NCBI RefSeq assembly: GCF_014839805.1
Contig: NC_051126.1
Coordinates: 9,494,609-9,558,608, forward strand
Reading direction: 5' to 3'
Source: Manduca sexta
Taxonomy: Eukaryota > Arthropoda > Insecta > Lepidoptera > Sphingidae
Length of the DNA stretch: 64,000 nt
Shown piece after piece: positions 9,313 through 21,855 of this stretch; position 1 is the first letter of the stretch, and the number at the start of each line of letters is the position of its first letter. The translations under genes were made by a program, and so were the position numbers. The notes under the pieces are model-generated. The model was not told the DNA's origin and searched no databases. It was given only the letters and a program-made list of their open reading frames with translations.

Positions 9313-12300
9313 ACTAGTGTATAATCAGTTTTATTAAAATTGTGAAATTGAAAATTTGCTCATATTTAATTTAATTGTTACCAGATAGAAAATGGACTTC
9401 CATGCGCTATCAAAGCTGTTATTATCTGCCCGACAGGATTATAGTTACAGGTCGATGTTACGTCCAGGTTGATTGTGTGCAGCGCACTTACTCGTGGACA
9501 ATGTGGAGGGCTCTCGTATTGTTCCGCCCTTGCCTGCCGCTCTGTTGGTTGTTTATATCCACTATCCACGGTGTTTGTAACACAAAAGTCTCTTTAGTAT
9601 CTTTGTTAGGTGATACGTTGTGGAGAAATGAGGTTTTTCGGCTAATTACAACAGATGCACGTGGTTTACTTTTACAGCATAAGGCAGTATTTGGTTATTC
9701 CAGTGTGTAATTTAAAATATATTATCACTAATGATGATAGAACCTAATATTTTAATGTTACAACAAACGAGTCTGCAGTCTACACAGTGCCAGTTCTACG
9801 AGTGGAAACTACATAGAAAACGTCGCAATATTTCACACTCTCTTAAATGTGTCTAGGACTAGACGTGTCTTAGATCTCTCTGAAACCCAAGCTCTGGTGT
9901 AATGTTGAGTTACATACTTTATCTTTTTAACTTCCTGTTACTACATTGTGCACGGAAATCTTTTCTGCGTTATTATTTTATGTATTATGGTTTTGATTTT
10001 TAGCGTTTTCCAAATGAAACCAAGAGGAAATGCCTGTCATTATTTGTAACAGAAATTGCGATCGAAAAATACTACTTAGTTCGATCATTGGAAACGATAG
10101 CCAATATTTGGCGATTATGCCTTCCGTTTTTTACACCTTACAATGAACAAGAGAATATTTTTTCGTTATTCAACACAGAGGACAAAAACCCGTATGAAAA
10201 ATACAAAAAAAACAGCAAACTATGACAGAAAGAACTTCCAACTACACTGCAAATAAATGGCACCATTGACTTACACCAGCCTAGTTACTCACAGTGAAAT
10301 AGCGCGCGCGACACCTGGCGCACAGCCCGCTGGAAATTTCGTTTTGAAAAAAACAAAAAAGCAATATCGACATGTTTACAAAGACCGCACGCTTCAAAAC
10401 AAGGTTTAGATTTAAAATAGCGTTTTTTAATAACCATTGGGGAAGGCAGAAATAGACTATTAGGCGCGATGGTCGGACATAACTCAATTACTTCGATCCA
10501 GCGTGGCCAATTCAGCGCGGTGTCGTTTGCCCGCAAATACTGAATGTAGACATTAGATTATAACATTTTATGTTTAGTTTCATATATTTTAACGTTCTTT
10601 TTAATATCATTTTGGTCGATTAACAGGCGTTTTTATGATTGTACGTAATAATTTAAAATAATAGACTAGAATGTAACTTCACATTTCCGTTGCAAATGAT
10701 GAAATGTTCACGTAAAATGAAAAAAAAATCTTTACCGTAATTGCTAGAATATAAGACGAAAAAATGTAGTTATCCTCGTTAATAAATATAACATAAATTC
10801 TTTGAAGTTACAAGAAGTCACATAAGATAGTTATAATATAAATTTGAAATTAAAAGGCATCTGGGATATTATTCGGCTTTTTTACCTTTTAAATATATTT
10901 GAACCTTATTATGATAACAGTGTAAGCGAAATTCTTTTATTTATGACGACTTCCACGCAGCCTTTTTTCTCGACAGTTAAAACGAATATGAGAAGGCCTA
11001 TTTATTTATGAATTTAATTTATATGATCCTTTTTTGTCACAGAGAGCAGAAAAGGAATTGGATATACCTACATACGTTTAAAACACATCTTTGTCCTTTT
11101 TCGACATAATGGGAAAACAAGTCTAGACAGGGAGAAAGGAGGAAACAAGTAAAAATATTATAGAATTCAAAAAGACATTTTAAATTCAAATTCTTCGCGG
11201 AGATATTTCTGATGAGATTAGCATTTGGTCTCGGTGCATATAATGGCTAAGAGATTTTGTAATAGCATTATTTCATCGCAAAACTATGAAGAAATTTAGC
11301 AAATTACCTAATCTTACTCTTAGAACAAAATCCAACAGTTTAATCACAGACAGAAAAAAAGATTTTTTGAAATTAGCCAAGTGTGCTATTAATTTGTAAT
11401 TTCGTTTCGATTTGAAAATACTGTGAGGCGATGTATATTCTTAAACTACTTGGAATTTAAAAATGTATTACTATATACTTACTAGTTAGTTGGCTATTTA
11501 CCTTATGATAGAGAAATACCCACAAGTGTAATAAATACAAAAAAAAATCCCTCTAGTTCCCTCCCTAGTTTCTCCCACATTAGGTAAGTCGACCGCGTAA
11601 AGATTAGTTTTCTCAAGAGTGTGCACGTCACCTGTGTTACATGAGAACTTGGTGAAACTACGACAATTATGCAGTTGACAAGTCGCAGCAGTAGTATGAT
11701 GAATGAAACTAAATCAACTTTTCATAGGTAATTCTTTCCTATGCTTCAGTTTTACGTAAACAGATTTCGTCGTCAGATTTTATATAAATAAATATATTTT
11801 ACTATAAATGAATTTCCGAGCTGTAATTGAATTAACGTAAACCAAAGATGTGGTTTAATTAAATAACTAATCACAAAGTAAAAGGATGATTCATTACACG
11901 TTATAAAATAAATTTTACCCAAATTCGGCAGTCTCGAATTCAAGCTAAGACTTTAATTCTTTGAGTACAAGATTAATCAAGTCGGGGCCTACCGCCGCAT
12001 TCCGGCAGTCGTTAGTAATCAGGTATATTCTTAATTTGAGCGAGGGGTCAAGTGGCAGAACAACAGGCGAGAGGCGCTGTTCGAAATGAAAGGGCCTGAA
12101 AAGGCTTGGAGGGTCCGCCAGCCGCACCGCTCCATTGTCGAGAGCCCTCCACGTGAATCGCACGGCTCGTTCATTTCAACGTGCACTCATGACATATCCG
12201 TTGGTGCATATGTTTTCGATTTATTTCAATAATTATTGTTACACCAGCAAATAGCGGTATTATGGGACTATGTTTATGTATGTTATGTTCAACTGTGATG

Positions 12301-12488
12301 CATGTAACAAATATAGGCCATTTGTCCGATGATAAGTAGACTGCAAATAAACAGAGGCAATTTTGCATTACAAAGCTTAAAACGCTGAATTGCGCAAGTC
12401 ATTGCACATAAAATAAAATTTGGTTATTCTCGTACTAAAATAGACTGGAAATTGTTTCTTTTAATCTGTTTATATACATTAATTTTAA
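9313..12488. other. Intergenic stretch with two GC-richer patches
   Basis: Mostly AT-rich without recognisable genes. A 111-codon frame at 9375-9710 resembles no protein I know. Patches at 10280-10330 plus 10440-10540 (with GCGCGCGCGACACCTGGCGC) and at 11985-12170 are markedly GC-richer than their surroundings and non-repetitive within this window; they could be regulatory or eroded exons. No splice-bounded coding frame could be supported in them. Confidence 0.5.
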
Positions 12489-12713
12489 ATCATCAGTTCC
12501 AAATTAAAAACCTTTTACCAAGTTCCCCAATTAAAAAATAAAACTATTCCACAGGTAACAGAGAGGACGCTAACAAAGAGCAAGCGTGTATATTACAAGG
12601 TATTGGGAGGCACATGTCCATTTTTGCCAGCTGCGTTACGAGCTGCAAAAGGTTTTAAAAAATTGGATGATTTAATTTCGGCCTTTGACAAACAAGTTAG
12701 CCTTTGTTTGTGA
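12489..12713 (+). other. 75-codon open frame lacking ATG; candidate terminal exon or remnant
   Basis: The frame is open from just after a TAA at 12486-12488 to a TGA at 12711-12713. A splice-acceptor-like ATTCCACAG precedes GTAACAGAG; from there the translation reads VTERTLTKSKRVYYKVLGG, then TCPFLPAALRAAKGFKKLDD and LISAFDKQVSLCL before the stop. The amino-acid mix (Ala, Gly, Asp, Phe, Pro) differs from the usual AT-rich noncoding translation. I recognise no domain, no upstream partner exon is seen and no poly-A signal was identified. It could be a last coding exon, a decayed transposon gene or a chance frame. Confidence 0.22.
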
Positions 12714-13070
12714 GTCGGTTTAAAGGTTAATTTGATTTCTGCGTAGTTTTAGAACATTCTTTTATAAATAGGTAGAGATTATTGATATTGTCTGGTAGAG
12801 ATTGCTTTTAGCGATAGAACTACGCTTTGTAAAACATATAACAGTTATAAGTTATTAGAAAATTCTTCTCAGAATAGTGAACAATAACGAGTTGTCTTTC
12901 TATTTTTCCGATCTAGTGGATTTATTTGAGATGTCTTTTTTATGAACTCCGTAAATTGTTCGAAAAAGTTTTTATAGAGTTAGGATTTGTTTTGGATTAT
13001 TTAACATCAGTATTCCAAATATAGTTATCATACGAAATTCATTAATTCATTTAATTTTTACGGTAATATA
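12714..13070. other. AT-rich stretch, nothing recognised
   Basis: No signal supported. Confidence 0.5.
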
Positions 13071-13278
13071 ACGGTGAAGGAAAACATCGTGAGGAAACCT
13101 GCAGATCTGAGAAGTTCTCTATAGGAATTTCGAAGGTGTGTGAAGTCTACCAATCCGCACTAGGCCAGCGTGGTGGACTAGGGCCTAATCCCTCTCAGTA
13201 GTAGAGGAAGCCTATGCTCAGCAGTGGGCAAGTATATAATACAGGGCTGATATTATATTATTATTATATTATTATAAT
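13071..13278 (+). mobile_element. 5'-truncated SINE, family A
   Basis: Begins inside the family body at ACGGTGAAGGAAAACATCG and runs through CACTAGGCCAGCGTGGTGG and CAGTAGTAGAGGA to the GGGCTGATATTATATTATTA tail. The tRNA-like head with A and B boxes is missing, as in copies truncated by incomplete reverse transcription. No clear target-site duplication was found. Differences from the full copies (AGGAAGCCTATGCTCAGC where others have AGGAGGCCCGTGCTCAGC) suggest an older insertion. Confidence 0.88.
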
Positions 13279-14278
13279 CAAAGATGTTTCTTGGAAATTT
13301 TTGTTTATTAAATGAAGCCGATGTTCAACTTTAAAGAATGTTATAGATTTAGTTCTACGAAGTAGTAATACTAATCTACTACAAAACTCAATTAGTTGAT
13401 AAGCAATTTGTATAGACTAATAAATTATAACTGCGAAGGAAAACAGAGTAACATCGTTTGCCAGTTTCTTGATAATATCTTTGAAATAGTAGCGTCGCGT
13501 CGCTAATTCAGTTACAAGCTAATGGCTTCGTCCGACGGCCTGTGTACTAACAATTACTCGCATCACCGTTCCCTACCACATTAACTTGTCTTGAGAAAGC
13601 TCGTTTATACAAATACATTATTCATTCTTATTAATTTCATTAGAAGAGACTGTGACTTGAAAAACGGAGTAGAATGACAGCATCATACTTCGGGAGGCGT
13701 TTTAGGTTGTGTCGGAATAGTATTTCGTAGTAGAAATACATTGTAGGTTGTGTTTATTTAGCCGCCTTTGCATCGCGACTTTCTGATAAATTTCGTCTCA
13801 AAACGGACTCGTATATTTTTTATTATAAATAATTATTGTTGAAAATAATATATACGGTACTTATATCTATGTTGAATATTTTTATACAACATTAATTGAG
13901 CATTATATTATTCGTAACATGGTTTAATAAACGATTATTTAATTCCAATCTCCGTCTCATTAATTTACCTTTCATTATTCAACTGTTTTATTCATAAACA
14001 TTACATTAAAATTGATTTATTACATTCATCGAGCAAACAATTTTAATTGAATTTGATTAATAGACCTCAAACTGGAATTTAATAGAACACAAGTAGTGTA
14101 AAATTATTGATGGAGATTCATATAATATTGATGAAACTGATAGAGCACACAGAGGCGTGGACTGGATGGTCATTAGCGAGCAGTTATCGAATCAGTAATA
14201 ACTAGTAATAAGCGTCAACAATCGGAATTAAATTAGGAATTATCGAATTAAGAATAAATATTAGTACACATATATAAT
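13279..14278. other. AT-rich stretch, nothing recognised
   Basis: No coding frame, repeat or RNA gene could be supported. Confidence 0.55.
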
Positions 14279-14328
14279 CCTTCGAGGATAAAGGCGTGAT
14301 GTATTCATCACGCCTTTATCCTCGAAGG
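14279..14328. repeat. Perfect 22-bp inverted repeat (snap-back) at the end of a SINE
   Basis: Bases 14279-14300 (starting CCTTCGAGGATA) are the exact reverse complement of 14307-14328 (ending TATCCTCGAAGG), separated by the 6-base spacer GTATTC. The right arm is the 3' end of the SINE on the minus strand; the left arm is an inverted copy of it lying outside the element. The structure would fold into a hairpin. Confidence 0.95.
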
Positions 14329-14547
14329 TGTAGGCAGAGGTACAAGGACACCCACTTTTCGCCTATGTATGCCGTCCCATTATGTAATAGGTGCCAAGCC
14401 TATCCCCATAGCAGGCACAAATTCCCACCTCCGATCTGGTACTGAACAGAAAAACCCAATATCACTTAGCCTGATGTGGATTCCAACCCGGAGCCTGAGA
14501 GCCGTGTCGTATCGTGCACGCAATACAACTACGCAACCGAGACATTC
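14307..14547 (-). mobile_element. Degraded tRNA-derived SINE, family B
   Basis: Collinear with the copy at 9032-9300: ATCACGCCTTTATCC, GTAGGCAGAGGT, ACCCACTTTTCGCC, CCGTCCCAT, AGGCACAAATTCC, ACTGAACAGAAAAACCC, then a mutated B box (GGATTCCAACCC on the + strand) and CAATACAACTACGCAACCGAGAC. The B-box change and scattered substitutions suggest an older, transcriptionally dead copy. Its 3' end is extended by the inverted copy at 14279-14300. Short frames across it are not genes. Confidence 0.88.
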
Positions 14548-14689
14548 CTAAATATTAGTGTAATTTTATTATTCGAAATATTGAGTTGCCCTGGATTGCA
14601 ATTTGTGCTGCTTGTAGTGACAGGCATGTCCCTCGTTACAGTGTATGATGGATATAAGCTAGGTGAAATGTGAGCGCACAATTTTGCGC

Positions 14690-15145
14690 CAAACTGTTCA
14701 AGGTGAAGAAATTGGATTATGTATGTTTTTTTTGGAGAGCTGCCTAGTTTATCACCGGGGTACCCTGCTAACGGAGTACAAGCCATCCCCCGGCTTAGCA
14801 ACCACGGCAGTCCCTAGGAAGATTTAGTAGCGACCCACAACTATCTGGTCACAGGACCCGGGAGGAAGATGGGAGGGGATAGAGGAAAGGAAGAGAAGGC
14901 GAAGGAGAAGGAGCCCCCTCAGGATAGTTGTAAGGGAGAGGGAGGGGAAATGTTCGAGAACCTTTATAGGCCTCAATGTGTATTTAGCAAAAATGAGTTA
15001 TACACATTGAACTGTGCGCCTAGGGTCGCGGCAAATGTACATATCCCCCGTGCATTTGGTGTGGAGACCAAGCGCACGGATTATGTATGTTGTAATCGTA
15101 TTCATGGACTATGTATGATTATAAGAAAGTATTTTCTTAAGTGAT
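14690..15145 (+). other. GC/purine-rich block, possible retroelement remnant
   Basis: This block is much GC-richer than its flanks: GGTACCCTGCTAACGGAG, CCATCCCCCGGCTTAGCAAC, then a purine run (GGAAGATGGGAGGGGATAG) and GGAAGAGAAGGCGAAGG. A 92-codon frame at 14869-15144 translates to a Glu/Lys/Gly-rich start followed by MFENLYRPQCVFSKNELYTL; no domain is recognised. The low-complexity basic/acidic start and abrupt composition change fit the leader of an eroded retrotransposon better than a host gene, but nothing here proves it. Confidence 0.25.
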
Positions 15146-18100
15146 TATTGTGGCAGTTGCAAAGCAACGGGTAAGAAAAACTTAACATATTAAATTACCG
15201 ATGTTACGAAAACAAAATTAAAGCATTTGAATTCCTAGAAATCAGTTATGAATTTTATAACTTACAATGTAAAATATTCAAATAAATATGAAAACATGTG
15301 AATAGAATAGAATGTTTTCATAATGAAAACACAGACTAATTCCACTCGTCTGTCCTTTGCAACGCGAATACGCAACAAATTTAATTAGGCAAATAAGCAT
15401 GTGCATAAATGCATGTTTGCTACAAAGGTCTGGCCACTGCATACCATATCGGTGGTAGTAGTACTTACTTAGTTAGTCTTGTTAATTATTTATAACATAA
15501 TTAATGAAGAATCGAAACAATCCATAGGTATATTCATGATCATAAAATATTGTATTTTTCAAAATGGGAGATTAATAAGTAAAATACTAAAATGATAATT
15601 TAAACTCCGCCGCCTTTATGCAAGTCACAAGTGTTAAGGGCAGTTTGTATAATTGGTTGAGATTGCAGACGCGTCGTATGCACATTCAATTTTGAGTAAG
15701 CATAACTCAAGTAATTATAAATTTTCCTTTTCACTACAGTATTGAATAAGTTTGTTTGGCCACAGAGTTGTACTACCTCACCAGAGCTGCGTAAAGGCCA
15801 TGAAAAATATAAAACTACATTAGCACTGACCTATCCAGTGTTTTCATATTAAACTTTAAATGTTGTTACTAGTGGCAACTACTTACTACTTATCGTGCCT
15901 GTTACCTCCAAGCGCGTGAATAACAAAACATATAAGTATAATAAATTCCTTTGTTCGTCATAACGTATGACTTTTTTAATTTATTAATTTTAAATTAATT
16001 AAAATTGTTGCAAATTCTCGCACTGAAATTTTTATTAATATTAACGAGGATACATCGTGGTCAAGAAGTTGTAATTTTATGTTATTGTATTGGATTATAT
16101 TTTTTATATAGATTGGCGATTCATAACGTATGAAAAATATACAAAAATTAGTAAAAGAACGCCATGGTTTTTAATGTAGGTAATACATTTTAAATAGATA
16201 AATAAATAAAATCTTATAAAAAACGATAAAAATGTACATAAAGGAACGCCTCGCTTCGCAATCGATCTTTGGATACAATGACGGTTTCAAGTCCCTACGG
16301 ATGTTGTTGGAGACAATATTACCGCCCAAAATTTGCCATTTCAGAACCAGGAACTGTTAAAAATTGTTTATTTTAAAAATAGATAAGCGGATTCATTGTT
16401 ACAAGACATTTCCATCTGTGAAATTGAGAATATAGCACCAATACAATGGGTTCTGTTATTGGCTTATAATAGAATGATGACTGAAGGGGTTGTTACTCCT
16501 GTCGGTACGTAAATTATCTCTCGAATTCTGTAACATTATTTTTCAATATATATGTACAAAACGTTTGGATATTTTTGGAATATAGTTTCGGCAATACTTT
16601 AAAAACTTTGTTTTATCTAAAATTTTCGATAACTAGGCACAAAAATAATGGTTCCTAAAATAACGAGTACCAACAGATTCCGCTTACTAAACCAATGATA
16701 TTACTTATAGAAAAATCATGGCTTCAATATAAATTCGCCCGTGGATGACTCATCAAAATACATTCATCGGGTTTTGCATGAGTTAACGAAAACGGACAAA
16801 TATAATAGAAAAGCCACCATTTGATTTTTGCGTTTTGACCACCAAATAAATAAAATTTTATATATACATATATGAGGTATTCAAAACATTACCGTTTTTT
16901 AATTCCGCCACCGAAGTCGTTTCAAAAATCTCTCGAAATCAGGTTGTAGTTCTGAATGCAATTATAAATTCTTTTATAAAAAAAATCCTTCATCTATTTA
17001 TACAACGCAAATAAACAAAGCAATCGTTTGCTAAATAAAATAAATTGCTTTCAAATCGTCGTGAAAGCTTGAGCTGCTAATTGCAGAGGAAAATTAAGGG
17101 CCGTAATTAAATCATATTGTAATGAGCCACTGGCTTTTTATATTGAAGGAGTTCTGCTATTACCAACTATTGTATTGTGTTTCTCTCTAATTAAAAAGTA
17201 ATGCAAACACAAAAAATGTGTTAAACAAAGGGTTTTTTATTCACCGTTTAGGATACGATATTTATTATGTTCTCTTTAAACATTTACCCGTTGCATTACT
17301 AATTTATTACGTACATCCAATTTTAATATAAATGTAACTACACATTTAGTGGAAGCTTTGAGGTCTATTTTTAGAATATTGACTAAAAACATTTTTCTTT
17401 GAAATCCAACATAATTTATTGTAGTCGAAACGACCAATAAACAAATTATTATTTTAAAACAATGGATATAAACGTTCTAAAACATATAACAAATTATATA
17501 TCTATATGCTTACCGTGTATGTCCTTTTCTATCTAATCTAGACGCTGCATACTATCGGGAACTAACGCTTGCCTTATCACAGGGCGAAGAAAATTGTATC
17601 TCTTTAAATTAGCTGATATTGCATGCCGTTTAACAAAGGCGGAATATTCAAATATGGTAATTAACCGACGGTAGGAGTGGTAGAGAACGAGCAAGCGAAC
17701 TGGTTCGCGTCGCGCGGGGCACTGACCAAAGCCAGCCTGCGCCGCGCCGCCCTTCGCAAAGAACACGCGAAAACCTGAAGGATTGGACACGCGCAGAATA
17801 GTAAATAGGCACTGTTTATCTGTAACTACGGGTTTCGCATTGGGTTACACAAAGAACTGTGCCCAGCGCTTTAACCAAATATTTTTATTTTTCATATGTA
17901 GAGACGAAAGAAGGAAACGCGTTTCTTTTGACTTATCGCAATGTAGGTAAACAAGAGCGTCAAAAATTTTAAAAATATGATTGGAATTAATTAATAAGAA
18001 CATTAACGCCTAAATAGACTGGAGTAAGTTAAAGTTAAGCCGTTACAGGTACAATTTTACATTATTTCTACTTAAATTCAAATTCAAATTGATGGATTCC

Positions 18101-18610
18101 ACTTATTTATTTAAATATTGCAGGAATAACTCGAATAAAGAGCATAATATATTAGTTATACACCACATATAAGTGGGCTAGAAACATAATTTACAAAAAA
18201 CATAAACTCTTTGGTTTTTTTAATAATTGAGGTACAACCACATTTCACATCCAATTCATTTGAAAGAAATGCACGATCTGCGTTAATTTTAATCTATATT
18301 TGTTGTCTCTCGGAGGGCAGGCGGATGTATTCGATACGACGCGTAGCTCCGGAAGCGTCCGCTGGCCCTTTGCGAACCTTTGTTTCACCTGAAAAATCCC
18401 CATTAACATTTTCCATCATCGAACCCTTTGCGCATTTGATTTTTTATTTCCTTTATAGCCGGAAGGCTATTTCCCTTACTTTTCTACTGTACGTATAGGT
18501 ATATATTTATGTTTGTACGCAATAGGTGTGCAATCTTTCATGCAATAATATGTAGTCTAAAATTATTATTTCTAATTTATCTATTATGATAATATGCCAG
18601 TTCATGATGC
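15146..18610. other. AT-rich stretch with two CpG-dense patches
   Basis: No gene is recognised. Positions 17640-17790 hold about 14 CpG in roughly 95 bases (GGTTCGCGTCGCGCGGGG, CCTGCGCCGCGCCGCCC), a sharp contrast to the flanks. Positions 18300-18385 form a second GC-richer patch whose minus strand is open (RRIEYIRLPSERQ) but too short to assign. Both could be regulatory or exon remnants. Confidence 0.5.
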
Positions 18611-18943
18611 TTATTCGGCGATAGCCTAGTTGGGTGTGGAACGGTCTGCCAAGACGAATGTCCGCAGGTTCAAATACCAAGGCCACACACCTCTGACTTT
18701 TCTAAAAAATCACGTGTGTATTCTTTGTGAATTTATCGTTCGCTTTAACGGTGAAGGAAAACATCGTGAGGAAACCTGCACATCCGAGAAGTTCTCTATA
18801 GGAATTTCGAAGGTGTGTGAAGTCTACCAATCCGCACTAGGCCAGCGTGGTGGACTAAGGCCTAATCCCTCTCAGTAGTAGAGGAGGCCCGTGCTCAGCA
18901 GTGGGCAAGTATATAATACAGGGCTGATATTATTATTATTATA
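18611..18943 (+). mobile_element. tRNA-derived SINE, family A, full length
   Basis: Starts with the head TTATTCGGCGATAGCC, contains A box TAGCCTAGTTGG, a B box with one substitution (GGTTCAAATAC), the family body and the ATATTATTATTATTATA tail. The 7-bp direct repeat ATGATGC at 18604-18610 and 18944-18950 is a probable target-site duplication. The 83-codon frame at 18630-18878 is a by-product of the SINE and also appears in the copy at 37207. Confidence 0.9.
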
Positions 18944-18950
18944 ATGATGC

Positions 18951-21711
18951 CTAATCGGAATAATCCAACGAGGCTGGACTAATAGTAACGAAATATTTGT
19001 TAATTAAAATGCAGTACTTCACGAAAAATTATATCTAAAGCCCATGTTGTATATAAAATAATCGATGCCAGTCGTTTTAAATAATAATCGTAGTGGAGGT
19101 ATTGGCGTACAGATTGATTCATTTGTTCATAACTGTTGTCGCGATGAAAACTCTGCCATGCAAGTTCTGCAGTATTCCCGTAAATCAAAAATAATTTTGA
19201 GATTATATTTTTTAATAAACTGCATATGATTATTAATCTGTTTAATCATGTTAGCATTCGCATCGTCATGTATAATGTAACTCAATAAGGAGTAGTGATC
19301 ATTCACAGTACAAAACGACTGCAGGTGCGAAACAAGTTTTATTAAATTTATTTAAATTAGGAGATGTTTCAAAATGATAAAATCTATAAATTTTCTAAAG
19401 AACATTAATTGTAAACTTCTTTGTACTATTTTTTTAAACTTTAACGCTTATATAGTCAGAATAAAAATTATTTCAACTCATAGCGGAGCATTTGAACTAT
19501 CGACAATTGTTCCCAATTGCAACTTTCAATTATAATAAAATTGAGTGGACCAGCCGTGCTTTTATGTTACCCTATATTTTCCATGGGCAATATTTCTGGC
19601 CTTGTCTACACCCACACACGTGAGCGAGAGGTCATTACCTCGAGTGACCCGCAAGGGCTTTTCACAGTGAAATTAAAGGCTCACAGCCCGGGAAAGTTGG
19701 ACAATAACTGTCAAACCATAATAAGAGGGGAGCCGAACGAGGCGAAGTTCAGGCGTCCTCCATTAATGTGAGTATTGATGAAAATGATGTAATTATGAAA
19801 CTGTGTTACGTTATAATTATCTTTGTATAAATGTCTTAAATATTTAACTAATTTTTTTCTTCAATATTTATGGGAATCTATCATTTTTCATTTCCAATAG
19901 TAATAGATAAAGTTAAATTACACCTTTTTTTCTAATTTATACTTAGGTATTATTATGTATTTTTACGTCATGAAAAATACTCTTACCCATGACACTCATA
20001 ATATGTTTATAAAACAGATTCGCAATAATACACATCAATGCGTCCATTTATCTGACGCCTGACCGAGATTTTTATCGCAGCATCCTCCCCAAGTAGGATT
20101 CCATTCCACACCCCGTCTACTGATACGATGTCGTCTCAACGCCGATCGATTTTGCAAGTTAGTTGAATTATTATTACGTATTCAAAACCTTCACAAGGCT
20201 TACATTTTGTATTTATTTACTATGCAGATAACATTTTAGTTTAACACGGCTATGAGCAAAAACGTTGAGAGTAAATAATTATACTCGGAATATCATTATT
20301 TTATGATTCTCTTTCATAATTAATTTATGATGCGTTTTTCTTTGTATACAATATGTGGATATTGTTAAAGTTATTTACTAAGCTAGAATATAGCTATTGT
20401 TTTCCGAGAAATACGCACGAGGAGGTTAATAAAATGTGTTGCGACGTTGTTGGCTACATTTTTATTATTCTGCTCTGAATGATACGTGCATTACAAAACG
20501 AGTTGTTTGTCTCTATCCTTTGTTATTGTAGTTAATGTTATACAATTACTATTTATTTCCTTTGTATTAGACTTATCTAATAAGTATAATACTTATATTA
20601 CAATATATATTTCGAAGCTATCAAACATATGTACCTACATTTTCAGTGCTGGTCATTGGCGATAGCCGTTTCTCGGAGACTTTATGTAGTGAAGAAGATT
20701 CAAAGCTCTGCAGATTTCAGCTTTCCGGAGTCTTGATAAACGACGACGTCCCATGCCAACTTGTTTGTGGTGTCAAAACCCCTTAAATAAAGTCAGCTAG
20801 ATTCAAGCGTTTTAGTTATTAGTATGGAAGGCAATTTTATATTGTGCGATTTTTATGCAGACATGGCATCCAGGATGTCGTAAAAATGTCATACACCAGC
20901 AATTTAAACGTAAATCGCTAATTGTTGAAGCTAGAGATAAGTTAAGTTGAAATCATGAATAACTTTTGTACTTCGTCTTGGTGGAACCGTTTATTTTTTA
21001 AAAAAATTTAAACTATTTTAGACAAAAATCATCCAATAAAACTCGCAATGTGCATCTGGAATTTAGAATATACTTATTAATTATTATAATACTATAATAT
21101 AGTTAAACAAGTTAGCGGAGTTATGAAACTTCCTGATTGAAACTATATTTGAAGTTACTTATTAGTGAAACTCTGAGAGTAGGTATTAGTTTTAACAAGC
21201 TGTACCAAATCCTCTACTATAAACCCGAATAAACTAAAGTTGCAAATTAAACAGTAGCGGTCCATAGACAAACAGTCAGAAGTTTTTGATCATTACAAGG
21301 GTATGTTCACATAAGTGAACTCGCGTTGAAAGCTGGCATTAATGGCGTTGCTCGAAAATATTGTATTATGATGCGAAAGACGAATGAAAACTGTTATCCG
21401 ACAATTTGGATATACATTTCCACTTGAGGAGAATGTGTTTTCTATAATCTTTAAGCTTAACAATCCATCTAATATTGATACATAAATAATTGAGGTCAGA
21501 CATAAGGTTGATTTAAACCGCAACTAAAAACTTTAGTGCAGAAAGTACATAACTTGTTGCGCCGCCCAATTTTGTTAAATACTCTATTATGACAATACTT
21601 ATAAAGTTTTAAAGGATTTGCCAGGCAATAAACATCGAGACCAATCGATAACCACGAGACAGAGCCAGCGAGACGAGGAGAGCCGTCGAAAAAACGACCA
21701 TTAGTACAATG
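18951..21711. other. Intergenic stretch, no gene recognised
   Basis: Mostly AT-rich. A GC-richer, unique-looking patch at 19590-19770 (CTACACCCACACACGTGAGC, CACAGCCCGGGAAAGTTGG) and another at 20655-20780 have no convincing exon structure. Sequence just before the maT element (21640-21705) is also GC-richer. Confidence 0.5.
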
Positions 21712-21713
21712 TA

Positions 21714-21738
21714 CTTAGTCTGGCCATAAATACTGTTA
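21714..21738 (+). repeat. Left terminal inverted repeat of the maT element
   Basis: Begins CTTAGTCTGGCCATAAAT directly after a TA; pairs with 22994-23018. This is the presumed transposase-binding and cleavage end. Confidence 0.88.
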
Positions 21739-21855
21739 CACTTAATTATAAAAAAATATTACATTTGAATTTCGAATCTGTCATTTTTATACGATTGTTC
21801 ATTGTGTTTTCTCATTTTGGCGCCAATACATTGTAAAATATTTTGCGATATTAAA

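Noticed and set aside
9128..9337. 70-codon frame containing PDLGFEPRTSERCRTAHAVQ
   Set aside because: It lies across the family-B SINE; the GFEPRT segment is the translated B box region. It is a repeat by-product, not a gene.
9375..9710. 111-codon frame starting at a TTG
   Set aside because: No ATG at its start, no recognisable motif and no splice or promoter support.
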